DNA of 64,000 nt from Lepisosteus oculatus. Lineage: Eukaryota > Chordata > Actinopteri > Semionotiformes > Lepisosteidae. The position numbers and the translations under genes are program-made. How positions within the stretch are numbered: position 1 is the first letter of the stretch; the number at the start of each line of letters is the position of its first letter. This document shows, in pieces, positions 1 through 28,526 of this stretch. Under the pieces are notes generated by a model that saw only the letters and a program-made list of their open reading frames with translations, ran no database searches and was not told the DNA's origin. The stretch covers positions 39,366,475 to 39,430,474 of the forward strand of contig NC_090709.1 in the NCBI RefSeq assembly GCF_040954835.1, written 5' to 3'.

Positions 1-1511
1 TGTGTGAGTGTGTGTGTGTCCTGTCCAGGGTGTGTGAGTGAGTGTGTGTCCTGTGATGGACTGGTGTCCTGTCCAGGGTGTGTGAGTGTGTGTGGGTGTC
101 CTGTGATGGACTGGTGTCCTGTCCAGGGTGTGTGAGTGTGTGTGGGTGTCCTGTGATGGACTGGTGTCCTGTCCAGGGTGTGTGAGTGTGTGTGGGTGTC
201 CTGTGATGGACTGGTGTCCTGTCCAGGGTGTGTGAGTGTGTGTGGGTGTCCTGTGATGGACTGGTGTCCTGTCCAGGGTGTGTGAGTGTGTCCTGTGATG
301 GACTGGTGTCCTGTCCAGGGTGTGTGAGTGTGTCCTGTGATGGACTGGTGTCCTGTCCAGGGTGTGTGAGTGTGTCCTGTGATGGACTGGTGTCCTGTCC
401 AGGGTGTGTGAGTGTGTCCTGTGATGGACTGGTGTCCTGTCCAGGGTGTGTGAGTGTGTCCTGTGATGGACTGGTGTCCTGTCCAGGGTGTGTGAGTGTG
501 TCCTGTGATGGACTGGTGTCCTGTCCAGGGTGTGTGAGTGTGTCCTGTGATGGACTGGTGTCCTGTCCAGGGTGTGTGAGTGTGTCCTGTGATGGACTGG
601 TGTCCTGTCCAGGGTGTGTGAGTGTGTGGGTGTCCTGTGATGGACTGGTGTCCTGTCCAGGGTGTGTGAGTGTGTGGGTGTCCTGTGATGGACTGGTGTC
701 CTGTCCAGGGTGTGTGAGTGTGTGGGTGTCCTGTGATGGACTGGTGTCCTGTCCAGGGTGTGTGAGTGTGTGGGTGTCCTGTGATGGACTGGTGTCCTGT
801 CCAGGGTGTGTGAGTGTGTGGGTGTCCTGTGATGGACTGGTGTCCTGTCCAGGGTGTGTGAGTGTGTGGGTGTCCTGTGATGGACTGGTGTCCTGTCCAG
901 GGTGTGTGAGTGTGTGGGTGTCCTGTGATGGACTGGTGTCCTGTCCAGGGTGTGTGAGTGTGTGGGTGTCCTGTGATGGACTGGTGTCCTGTCCAGGGTG
1001 TGTGAGTGTGTGGGTGTCCTGTGATGGACTGGTGTCCTGTCCAGGGTGTGTGAGTGTGTGGGTGTCCTGTGATGGACTGGTGTCCTGTCCAGGGTGTGTG
1101 AGTGTGTGGGTGTCCTGTGATGGACTGGTGTCCTGTCCAGGGTGTGTGAGTGTGTGGGTGTCCTGTGATGGACTGGTGTCCTGTCCAGGGTGTGTGAGTG
1201 TGTGGGTGTCCTGTGATGGACTGGTGTCCTGTCCAGGGTGTGTGAGTGTGTGGGTGTCCTGTGATGGACTGGTGTCCTGTCCAGGGTGTGTGAGTGTGTG
1301 GGTGTCCTGTGATGGACTGGTGTCCTGTCCAGGGTGTGTGAGTGTGTGGGTGTCCTGTGATGGACTGGTGTCCTGTCCAGGGTGTGTGAGTGTGTGTGGG
1401 TGTCCTGTGATGGACTGGTGTCCTGTCCAGGGTGTGTGAGTGTGTCCTGTGATGGACTGCTGTGCTGTCCAGGGTGTGTGAGTGTGTCCTGTGATGGACT
1501 GCTGTGCTGTC

Positions 1512-1559
<48 letters not shown>

Positions 1560-1737
1560 TGTGAGGGACTGGTGTCCTGTCCAGGGTGTGTGAGTGTGTG
1601 TGTGTGTCCTGTGATGGACTGGTGTCCTGTCCAGGGTGTGTGAGAGTGCGTGTGTCCTGTGATGGACTGGTGTCCTGTCCAGGGTGTGTGAGAGTGCGTG
1701 TGTCCTGTCCAGGGTGTGTGTGTGTCCTGTGATGGAC
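1..1737. repeat. 42/48-bp minisatellite in putative SLC44A4 intron 1
   Basis: About 36 tandem copies of a unit built on 'gatggactggtgtcctgtcc' plus a TGTG spacer. The spacer gives 42-bp units around 290-620 and 48-bp units around 620-1400. A pure (TG)n run sits at 1515-1557. Both unit lengths are multiples of three and lack stops on the plus strand, so they produce a long but meaningless open frame at 228-1439. If the exon at 2367-2406 is SLC44A4 exon 1, this array is inside its first intron. Confidence 0.9.
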
Positions 1738-1739
1738 TC

Positions 1740-1915
1740 GCCGAGGTACCGGTCAGCTGTGTCACTCTGGACAGGGCTCGAACCTGCGTCCTCACCCCCC
1801 CAGCCGCCAGCAGGACGGGAGAGACTGCTGTCCCCTGTCCCAAACACAGTCCGACCCCAGTGGACCAGCCTGGCCCCCCCCGGCCCCAGGCGGGAAAGGC
1901 GCTATATCGGGGTGT
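1740..1915 (+). mobile_element. Degenerate SINE-like fragment
   Basis: A stretch with a T-arm-like 'gggctcgaacctgcg' near 1768-1785 is followed by 'gggaaaggcgctatat' at 1893-1908. The latter matches the 3' tail of the better preserved SINE-like copies at 14850-15260 and 50465-50880. The middle is too eroded to reconstruct. The call rests on these two landmarks only. Confidence 0.35.
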
Positions 1916-2145
1916 CCAGACGCGCTCGTTTTCAGACCGGAAATGCGGGTCCGACCGGGACCGATCAAATCGCACAACTTGTCCGGGGTTGTGTTTCGCT
2001 CGTTACTCGGACTGTGTGTGTTTGTGTGTGTGCGCGCCCGTGAGAAATCACCGTGTTTAACTTGTTTCATTACAATTAAGACAAAAAAAAGTCGCGTTAA
2101 AGTTTTTGCCAACCGGCGGGTCGGGTCGTCTTCACGTCTCCCCCT

Positions 2146-2182
<37 letters not shown>

Positions 2183-2366
2183 CGTCACGGGACAGGAGAC
2201 GCAGCCCTGCCGCCGCCAAGGCGAGACGGGGCCTGTCCGGCTCTCGGACCCGAGCGCGGGGTACCCCCCACACGGGCTGCGGCGAGGCGTGGGGGGAGGG
2301 GGGAGACCCCCGAGTGTGCTCGTGTGTGTGTGTGTGTGTGTCTGTGTGTGCGTGTGTCGGTCTCAC
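1916..2366 (-). other. Intronic DNA, rest of putative SLC44A4 intron 1
   Basis: Mixed sequence with (TG)n runs at 2149-2179 and 2321-2357. I see no exon in it. The minus-strand donor of the exon at 2367-2406 opens this intron (GTGAGA at 2366-2361). Confidence 0.5.
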
Positions 2367-2406
2367 CGAAAGTGTCGGAGTCGCTGTCCTCGCTTTTCTT
2401 CCCCAT
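2367..2406 (-). CDS. SLC44A4: Putative SLC44A4 first coding exon (choline transporter-like protein 4)
   Basis: The minus strand reads ATG at 2406-2404 and encodes MGKKSEDSDSDTF plus one base, followed by a consensus donor (G|GTGAGA). SLC44A-family proteins begin with a short hydrophilic segment of the form MG-K-(acidic)-F/Y-G before the KYDPSFKGP motif, which would lie in exon 2. In mammals SLC44A4 is the immediate neighbour of EHMT2 on the same strand, exactly the arrangement here. The family are multi-pass membrane transporters for choline or thiamine derivatives. Only 13 residues are visible and exon 2 lies outside the window, so the name rests on synteny plus a short match. Confidence 0.6.
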
Positions 2407-2414
2407 CGCGGTCT

Positions 2415-3058
2415 CCTCTCCCCGGTCTCCGGTCTACAGCGTCTCCGGTCTCCGGTGTCTCCTCTCCCCGGTCTCCGGTGTCTCCTCTCCCCGGTCTCCG
2501 GTCTACAGCGTCTCCGGTCTCCGGTGTCTCCTCTCCCCGGTCTCCGGTGTCTCCTCTCCCCGGTCTCCGGTCTACAGCGTCTCCTCTCCCCGGTCTTCGG
2601 TCTACAGAGTCTCCGGTGTCTCCTCTCCCCGGTCGACAGAGTCTCTGGCGTCTCCTCTCCCCGGTCTCCGCTCTCCGGTCGACAGAGTCTCTGGCGTCTC
2701 CTCTCCCCGGTCTCCGCTCTCCGGTCGACAGAGTCTCTGGCGTCTCCTCTCCCCGGTCTCCTCTCCCCGGTCGACAGAGTCTCTGGCGTCTCCTCTCCCC
2801 GGTCTCCGCTCTCCGGTCGACAGAGTCTCTGGCGTCTCCTCTCCCCGGTCTCCTCTCCCCGGTCGACAGAGTCTCCGGTGTCTCCTCTCCCCGGTCTCTG
2901 GTCCCCGGTCTCTGGTCCCCGGTCTCCGGTCTCCGCTCTACAGAGTCTCCGGTGTCTCCTCTCCCCGGTCTCCGCTCTCCGCTCGACAGAGTCTCTGGCG
3001 TCTCCTCTCCCCGGTCTCCGCTCTCCGGTCGACAGAGTCTCTGGCGTCTCCTCTCTCG
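2415..3058. repeat. VNTR of 'ctccccggtctccgg' units
   Basis: Imperfect tandem and nested units of about 15-48 bp with recurring SalI-like GTCGAC. It yields long Arg/Gly/Glu or Ser/Pro frames on both strands with no protein signature. If the exon at 2367-2406 is right, this is in the 5' UTR or proximal promoter of SLC44A4. Confidence 0.85.
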
Positions 3059-3079
3059 GCGACTCACCCAACCACCCCG

Positions 3080-3540
3080 CGCTCGGAGATCCTCTGCCCC
3101 TGCGGTTTGTATGTACCTCCCTCGGTGTCAAACGGCACGACGTGGGGACGGCTCGGCTCGGCTCGGCTCGGTTCACCTGGAAGAGCGCTCCCGGCTCTGG
3201 GGTCCGGCTGGACGAGGGGAGCTGTTTGGTTTGCGGGATAAATCTCTCTCGCTCGCTCCGTCTCTGTGCCTGCGGTAACCAGGCGTGACGTCACAGAGGC
3301 ACCTGCCGCTGGGAGGGGCGGCGGCAGCGCTCACCTGGCCGGGCACGCCCCCGCGGCGGCGCGCCTCCACTGTGACGTCAGGCCACGCCCCCTGGCGGAG
3401 GAGGAGGAGGAGGACCGAGGGGAAAAAAAACAAACTTCTTCCTTGTTCGTCTTGTTTGAGTTGGATTATTTTCCCGTTGACCTGGTCGTAGTAGAGGTCA
3501 TAGAGCGCCTCGACCCCGCGCCCGCTCCTTGTCAGAGGGA
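3080..3540 (-). promoter_or_regulatory. CpG-rich promoter-like region with two CRE motifs
   Basis: GC- and CpG-rich unique DNA with full CRE sites TGACGTCAC at 3286-3294 and TGACGTCA at 3373-3380, and GGGCGG/GCGCC boxes. It lies upstream of the minus-strand start codon at 2406, and EHMT2 ends on its other side near 4500, so SLC44A4 is the likely target. The start site cannot be read from sequence. Confidence 0.5.
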
Positions 3541-3651
3541 CTCCCAGAGTCCACCCTACAGCCAGCTCTGGACGGCCCCCGGGGGACAGACACATGTCCA
3601 GCTCACAGGAAGAGAGCTCCGCTGGACTCGTGACACACCTGGACGGGCAGC

Positions 3652-4440
3652 TAGCGGTCAGCTGTGTCACTGAGGTCCTGATGGACTGGTCAGCTGTGTC
3701 ACTGAGGTCCTGCTGGGCTGGTCAGCTGTGTCACTGATGTACCGGTCAGCTGTGTCGCTGAGGTCCTGCTGGGCTGGTCAGCTGTGTGACTGAGCTACTG
3801 GTCAGCTGTGTCGCTGAGGTCCAGCTGGGCTGGTCAGCTGTGTCACTGATGTACCGGTCAGCTGTTGTGTCACTGAGGTGCAGCTGGGCTGGTCAGCTGT
3901 GTCACTGAGCTACTGGTCAGCTGTGTCGCTGAGCTACCGGTCAGCTGTGTCACTGAGCTAGCAGTCAGCTGTGTCACTGAGGTCCTGCTGGGCTGGACAG
4001 CTGTGTCGCTGAGCTACCGGTCAGCTGTGTCACTGAGGTCCTGCTGGGCTGGTCAGCTGTGTCACTGAGCTACTGGTCAGCTGTGTCGCTGAGCTACCGG
4101 TCAGCTGTGTCACTGAGCTACCGGTCAGCTGTGTCGCTGAGCTACCGGTCAGCTGTGTCACTGAGCTACTGGTCAGCTGTGTCGCTGAGCTACCGGTCAG
4201 CTGTGTCACTGAGCTAGCAGTCAGCTGTGTCACTGAGGTCCAGCTGGGCTGGTCAGCTGTGTTGCTGAGCTACTGGTCAGCTGTGTCACTGAGGTCCTGC
4301 TGGGCTGGTCAGCTGTGTCACTGAGCTACTGGTCAGCTGTGTCGCTGAGCTACTGGTCAGCTATCTCACTGAGCTACTGGTCAGCTGTGTCGCTGAGCTA
4401 CTGGTCAGCTGTGTCGCTGAGGTCCAGCTGGGCCGGTCAG
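3652..4440. repeat. Minisatellite with 'ggtcagctgtgtcactgag' core
   Basis: About 30 head-to-tail copies of a 23-27 bp core, alternating 'gagctactggtcagctgtgt' and 'gaggtcctgctgggctggtc' variants. It fills the gap between the putative SLC44A4 promoter and the EHMT2 3' end. Confidence 0.9.
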
Positions 4441-4494
4441 TCCCCAGGCTGGACGAGGAGTGTCTCGCTCGGCAGGGACAGAGGCAGAGTCCAC

Positions 4495-5684
4495 AAGGAG
4501 AGAGAAAGGCTCTTTATTCAGTAAAAACTCACAACAGACGACAACTCTACTGAGGGCTAATAAAACAGGCACCAGCTGGACTGGGGGGCTATTAAAACAG
4601 TCAACAGCTCACTGCAGGCTGCTTCTGACATCCAGGGCAGACAGACAGACACAGGGCAGACACAGAGAGATACAGGGCAGGCAGACAGGTACAGAGAGAC
4701 ACAGGGCGGGCAGACAGGTTCAGAGAGACACAGGGCGGGCAGACAGACAGGCACTGGGAGACAAAAGGCAGGCAGGCAGACAGAGACACAGAGAGACATG
4801 GAGCAGACAGACAGGCACAGAGGGATACAGATCCCAATGCACCTGTGCAGACAGACAGACAGACAGATGGACAGAGAGAGAGACAGACAGACAGGCGGAC
4901 ACAGAAAGACAGACGGACAGCCGGGGGCCCAGGAGGGCGGACAGAGACAGACAGACAGGCAGCCGGGGGCCCAGGAGGGCGGACAGAGACAGACAGGCAG
5001 GCAGGTGGACACAGACAGACAGACGGACAGCCGGGGGCCCAGGAGGGCGGACAGAGACAGACAGGCAGGCAGGCAGGTGGACACAGACAGACAGACGGAC
5101 AGCCGGGGGCCCAGGAGGGCGGACAGAGACAGACAGACAGGCAGGCAGGTGGACACAGACAGACAGACAGACGGACAGGCAGGCAGGCAGGTGGACACAG
5201 ACAGACAGACAGACAGACAGCCGGGGGCCCAGGAGGGCGGACAGAGACAGACAGGCAGGCAGGCAGGTGGACACAGACAGACAGACAGACGGACAGCCGG
5301 GGGCCCAGGAGGGCGGACAGAGACAGAGACAGGCAGGCAGGCAGGTGGACACAGACAGACAGACAGACAGACAGCCGGGGGCCCAGGAGGGCGGACAGAG
5401 ACAGAGACAGGCAGGCAGACAGGTGGACACAGACAGACAGACAGACAGGCAGCCGGGGGCCCAGGAGGGCGGACAGAGACAGAGACAGACAGGCAGCCGG
5501 GGGCCCAGGAGGGCGGACAGAGACAGACAGGCAGGCAGGTGGACACAGACAGACAGACGGACAGCCGGGGGCCCAGGAGGACAGACAGAGACAGAGACAG
5601 GCAGGCAGGCAGGTGGACACAGACAGACAGACGGACAGCCGGGGGCCCAGGAGGGCGGACAGAGACAGACAGACAGCCAGCCCT
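4495..5684 (-). other. EHMT2: EHMT2 3' UTR, mostly a GACA/GGCA minisatellite
   Basis: From the stop at 5687-5685 the minus strand runs through about 1 kb of a 60-75 bp repeat. Each unit holds a 'cagccgggggcccaggaggg' block and a (CAGA/CAGG)n spacer, read here on the plus strand. The repeat ends near 4620, and an AATAAA signal lies at 4518-4513 on the minus strand. No other polyadenylation signal is obvious between, so the repeat is probably transcribed as 3' UTR. Confidence 0.6.
4513..4518 (-). terminator. EHMT2: EHMT2 polyadenylation signal AATAAA
   Basis: TTTATT on the plus strand reads AATAAA on the minus strand, within CTGAATAAAGAGCC. It is the first clear signal downstream of the EHMT2 stop. 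Confidence 0.55.
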
Positions 5685-24238
<18,554 letters not shown>

Positions 24239-24535
24239 ATTGGCTCCGACTCCGGGGCGACGGAGAAAGACGTCACTCAGAGCGCGACCCGCCCCCTCGC
24301 CGCCGGCGCGCCCCGCCCCCTCGCCATTGTCCTCCGCCGGGGAACAATCCCGGGCGTCTGACGTCACGGGCACGTCGCGCCCGGGCCCCGCCCCCTCCCG
24401 TTTGTCTGCTTTCCCGGGCTTCGCTCTTCCGCCCCTCCCCCCTCCGCCGCTGCCAAGCTCACCCTGGTCACATGACCGAGGCCAGGTGCTCTGAAGCCCA
24501 AAGGCCGCGTCCATGTTTGTGACGTCAGAAACCAG
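24239..24535 (-). promoter_or_regulatory. EHMT2: EHMT2 5' UTR and CpG-rich promoter
   Basis: GC-rich, CpG-dense DNA directly upstream of the EHMT2 start codon (24238-24236). CRE sites: GACGTCAC at 24269-24276, TGACGTCAC at 24359-24367 and TGACGTCA at 24520-24527. GCCCCGCCC boxes recur, and an E-box palindrome-like GGTCACATGACC is at 24466-24477. There is no TATA box, as expected for a housekeeping chromatin gene. Confidence 0.7.
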
Positions 24536-25760
24536 TCATGCTCCGATCTGATATTTTTTTTTTAGCATTTAAAGGAAGACATACAAGGAAAATATGTAAA
24601 AAAAGCTCAATTTTCAGCTTTAATAATTGCGAGTGCGTCTATTTCTGTATATGTTTTAATATTTGGTCTCCTTTTTTTGTATTTCGGAGGTTTAAATTAA
24701 AAAAAATCATAAAAAAATAGTTTGATCTGAGATAGATCTGAGATTCTGACGCTTTTAACTGAATTGTACATCAGAACGAACTGCCAGACCCTTAAACAGT
24801 GCTGATCCACTGTCTCGTTCCACACTGACTGTTACTACTTTATTCGTCTTTTCTAGTGATCAACTTGACTTATATTATTATTATACTGACACGGGTGCGG
24901 AGTGCAGTGAAGAGTTTCTCATGAGTCCGTCAGGCGCTGTCCATACAGAACAGCAGCAGACAGGACGACAGACAGTAAATACAATAGCAATAACAGTGTA
25001 AACAACGAGTATGACAGCACCCCCTGTCCGCCACAAACCGTGCACAAGGGCAAATTAATAATAGTGATAATAGGACCTGTCGCGCGGACACTCATAGTAA
25101 TAGGGGTTATCACTGGGCTCCTCCTGTGTTTGTGTGTGTGTCGATGCTGGGGGGTGCCGAGCTCAACGTGTGTCTGGGGTAACCGCCTCTAATCTGTATC
25201 GTCCTCTCGTACCTGTGTGTGTGTGTGTGTGTGTGTATTTCTTTTTATTTTAGAGAAAGAAGACATGTATTTTAAATACAGGAGACGTGACACAATCCTT
25301 TTGTCATTTTCCCAGAAACATCCCACATGACAACCGAGTCTCTTCATATCTGCTCCCTTGGACAATACTGGACAATTATTTCACTCCGAACCCAACTAGA
25401 TGCGTTCAAAATAAGGAAGATACATTCCATTTTTTATGATTTCTGAAGCGGGGGGAAAATGTAGATACTGATTCAGATCTCCATTTGTGTGCGCGCGTGG
25501 GTGTGTGTATGTTTCTGTGTGAATGTGTGTGTGAGTGTAATTCTGTCTGAATGAGTGTGTCTCTTCCAGGTGTGTGTCTCTCCAAGGTGTGTGTGTGCCT
25601 GTGTGTGTCACTCCAAGGTGTGTGTGTGCCTGTGTGTGTCACTCTCAGGTGCGTGTGTATCTGTGTGTCTCTCCCAGGTGTGTGTGCGCGCACTTCTGTG
25701 TGTGTCTGTGTGTCGCTCCCAGGTGTGTGTGTGTGTGTGTCTCGCTGGTCAGGCGTGAGC
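24536..25760. other. Intergenic spacer between EHMT2 and ZBTB12
   Basis: 24536-25130 is AT-rich unique sequence. 25130-25250 has TG runs. 25490-25750 is a 'gtgtgtgtgcctgtgtgtgt' plus 'ctcccaggtgtgtgtctctc' repeat. I see no exon. Confidence 0.6.
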
Positions 25761-26340
25761 CCGGTGAGACGTCAGCCCCCCCCCCACGACAGCCCGGGGC
25801 CCGGGGGAATGTTTCACACCCCCCCCCGAGACGCGCGACACACAGACAGGGTGGAAACGGAGCTCCTGTCCCTTTAAGGGGGCCGGCAGCCCTGCGCGCG
25901 CCGCCGCGGCGAGAATCTCGCTCGAGGACGCGGCTCGGGACGGGAGAGCACGAGGCGAGCACCAGTAAGTGCGGGTGCATGTAGGGGGGTGGGGGTGTCT
26001 AATTGCGCGTTATTGTGGGGGCGGAATTGAGCGATCGGGGGGTGAATGAGCCGGCCGGGGCTCGGACCCGCGGCGCAGACACAGCGCAGCCCGGCTGCTG
26101 ATAGCACAATAACAGCGTCCACCCTCCTCCCTCCCCGCCCACGTCGCCTTGTGATCGCGCACGGCGGCGCGAGTGGGGCAGCTCTTCCCCGTTAACAGCC
26201 CCACGCAGCGCGCGCGGGGGGCTGCGGGTCCGGCCCACGGGTGGGCAGCGCGGGTCCGGCCGGTCCGGCCGTGCCCCCCGGCCTCCGAGCTCTGGGGATG
26301 AGCTGGTCCCCCCGTCCGGGCTGGCTGTGATCATGATTAT
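25760..26340 (+). promoter_or_regulatory. ZBTB12: ZBTB12 CpG island and putative non-coding first exon
   Basis: A CpG-dense block. A donor GAGCACCA|GTAAGTG at 25964/25965 suggests a 5' UTR exon ending at 25964, about 2.5 kb before the ATG. A candidate acceptor before the coding exon is GTGTGCAG at 28447-28454. Mammalian ZBTB12 also has a non-coding first exon, as I recall. The start site is inferred. Confidence 0.5.
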
Positions 26341-26394
26341 CTCCCGCTGTCGATAGAGTATTATTAACTGATGTATCGATACCTCCCTCTCTCT

Positions 26395-28345
26395 CTCAGT
26401 GTAGTGTTCATGTACTGGAGTGTCCAGTCAGTGTGTGTGTGTGAACCCCTCTCTCTCTCAGTGCAGTGTTCATGTACTGGAGTGTCCAGTCAGGGTGTCT
26501 GTATGAACCCCTCTCTCTCTCAGTGCAGTGTTCATGTACTGGAGTGTCCAGTCAGTGTGTGTGTATGAACCCCTCTCTCTCTCAGTGCAGTGTTCATGTA
26601 CTGGAGTGTCCAGTCAGTGTGTGTGTATGAACCCCTCTCTCTCTCAGTGCAGTGTTCATGTACTGGAGTGTCCAGTCAGGGTGTCTGTGTGAACCCCCCT
26701 CTCTCTCAGTGCAGTGTTCATGTACTGGAGTGTCCAGTCAGTGTGTCTGTATGAACCCCTCTCTCTCTCAGTGCAGTGTTCATGTACTGGAGTGTCCAGT
26801 CAGTGTGTGTGTATGAACCCCCCCCTCTCTCTCAGTGCAGTGTTCATGTACTGGAGTGTCCAGTCAGTGTGTCTGTATGAACCCCTCTCTCTCTCAGTGC
26901 AGTGTTCATGTACTGGAGTGTCCAGTCAGTGTGTGTGTATGAACCCCTCTCTCTCTCAGTGCAGTGTTCATGTACTGGAGTGTCCAGTCAGTGTGTCTGT
27001 ATGAACCCCTCTCTCTCTCAGTGCAGTGTTCATGTACTGGAGTGTCCAGTCAGTGTGTGTGTATGAACCCCTCTCTCTCTCAGTGCAGTGTTCATGTACT
27101 GGAGTGTCCAGTCAGTGTGTCTGTATGAACCCCTCTCTCTCAGTGCAGTGTTCATGTACTGGAGTGTCCAGTCAGTGTGTCTGTATGAACCCCTCTCTCT
27201 CAGTGCAGTGTTCATGTACTGGAGTGTCCAGTCAGTGTGTGTGTATGAACCCCTCTCTCTCTCAGTGCAGTGTTCATGTACTGGAGTGTCCAGTCAGTGT
27301 GTCTGTATGAACCCCTCTCTCTCTCAGTGCAGTGTTCATGTACTGGAGTGTCCAGTCAGTGTGTCTGTGTGAACCCCCCTCTCTCTCAGTGCAGTGTTCA
27401 TGTACTGGAGTGTCCAGTCAGTGTGTCTGTATGAACCCCTCTCTCTCTCAGTGCAGTGTTCATGTACTGGAGTGTCCAGTCAGTGTGTCTGTATGAACCC
27501 CTCTCTCTCTCAGTGCAGTGTTCATGTCCTGGAGTGTCCAGTCAGTGTGTGTGTATGAACCCCTCTCTCTCTCAGTGCAGTGTTCATGTACTGGAGTGTC
27601 CAGTCAGTGTGTCTGAATTAACCCCTCTCTCTCTCAGTGCAGTGTTCATGTACTGGAGTGTCCAGTCAGTGTGTGTGTATGAACCCCTCTCTCTCTCTCT
27701 CAGTGCAGTGTTCATGTACTGGAGTGTCCAGTCAGTGTGTGTGTATGAACCCCTCTCTCTCTCAGTGCAGTGTTCATGTACTGGAGTGTCCAGTCAGTGT
27801 GTCTGTATGAACCCCTCTCTCTCAGTGCAGTGTTCATGTACTGGAGTGTCCAGTCAGTGTGTCTGTATGAACCCCTCTCTCTCAGTGCAGTGTTCATGTA
27901 CTGGAGTGTCCAGTCAGTGTGTGTGTATGAACCCCTCTCTCTCTCAGTGCAGTGTTCATGTACTGGAGTGTCCAGTCAGTGTGTCTGTATGAACCCCTCT
28001 CTCTCTCAGTGCAGTGTTCATGTACTGGAGTGTCCAGTCAGTGTGTCTGTGTGAACCCCCCTCTCTCTCAGTGCAGTGTTCATGTACTGGAGTGTCCAGT
28101 CAGTGTGTCTGTATGAACCCCTCTCTCTCTCAGTGCAGTGTTCATGTACTGGAGTGTCCAGTCAGTGTGTCTGTATGAACCCCTCTCTCTCTCAGTGCAG
28201 TGTTCATGTCCTGGAGTGTCCAGTCAGTGTGTGTGTATGAACCCCTCTCTCTCTCAGTGCAGTGTTCATGTACTGGAGTGTCCAGTCAGGGTGTGTGTGT
28301 ATGAACCCCTCTCTCTCTCAGTGCAGTGTTCATGTACTGGAACGG
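26395..28345 (+). repeat. 62-bp minisatellite, family A, in ZBTB12 5' intron
   Basis: About 31 copies of 'ctctctctcagtgcagtgtt', 'catgtactggagtgtccagt', 'cagtgtgtctgtatgaaccc'. Units alternate TGTGTCTGTAT and TGTGTGTGTAT. A block of about 680 bp (27030-27710) is repeated almost exactly at 27712-28390, so the array also grew by large duplications. Confidence 0.94.
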
Positions 28346-28526
28346 TCCTGTCTCACTGCAGTATTAATTAAATATGAATTAGCAGTAATAATATTAGATG
28401 TGATATGAATACTTGATAAGCAGTACCTATGAATTCCTGTACTATAGTGTGCAGTTCGTCAGTAACGGTACAGCTGAAGTGTCGCTCTCGCTCTGAACCA
28501 GCGCGCTGCTGCCCCCCGGTGGCGAG

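Noticed and set aside
228-1439. A 403-residue Cys/Val/Ser open frame
   Set aside because: Pure translation of a 42/48-bp minisatellite whose unit is a multiple of three; no domain, and likely inside an intron.
2097-3176. A 359-residue Arg/Gly/Glu-rich minus-strand frame and overlapping Ser/Pro plus-strand frames
   Set aside because: Both arise from the 'ctccccggtctccgg' repeat; no splice or protein signature.
3173-3670. Minus-strand frame containing ALYDLYYDQVNGKIIQLKQD
   Set aside because: The stretch looks protein-like, but I know no family for it, it lies in promoter-like DNA, and the rest of the frame is repeat-derived.
24538-24720. 60-residue Phe/Lys/Ile frame
   Set aside because: Chance frame in AT-rich intergenic DNA.
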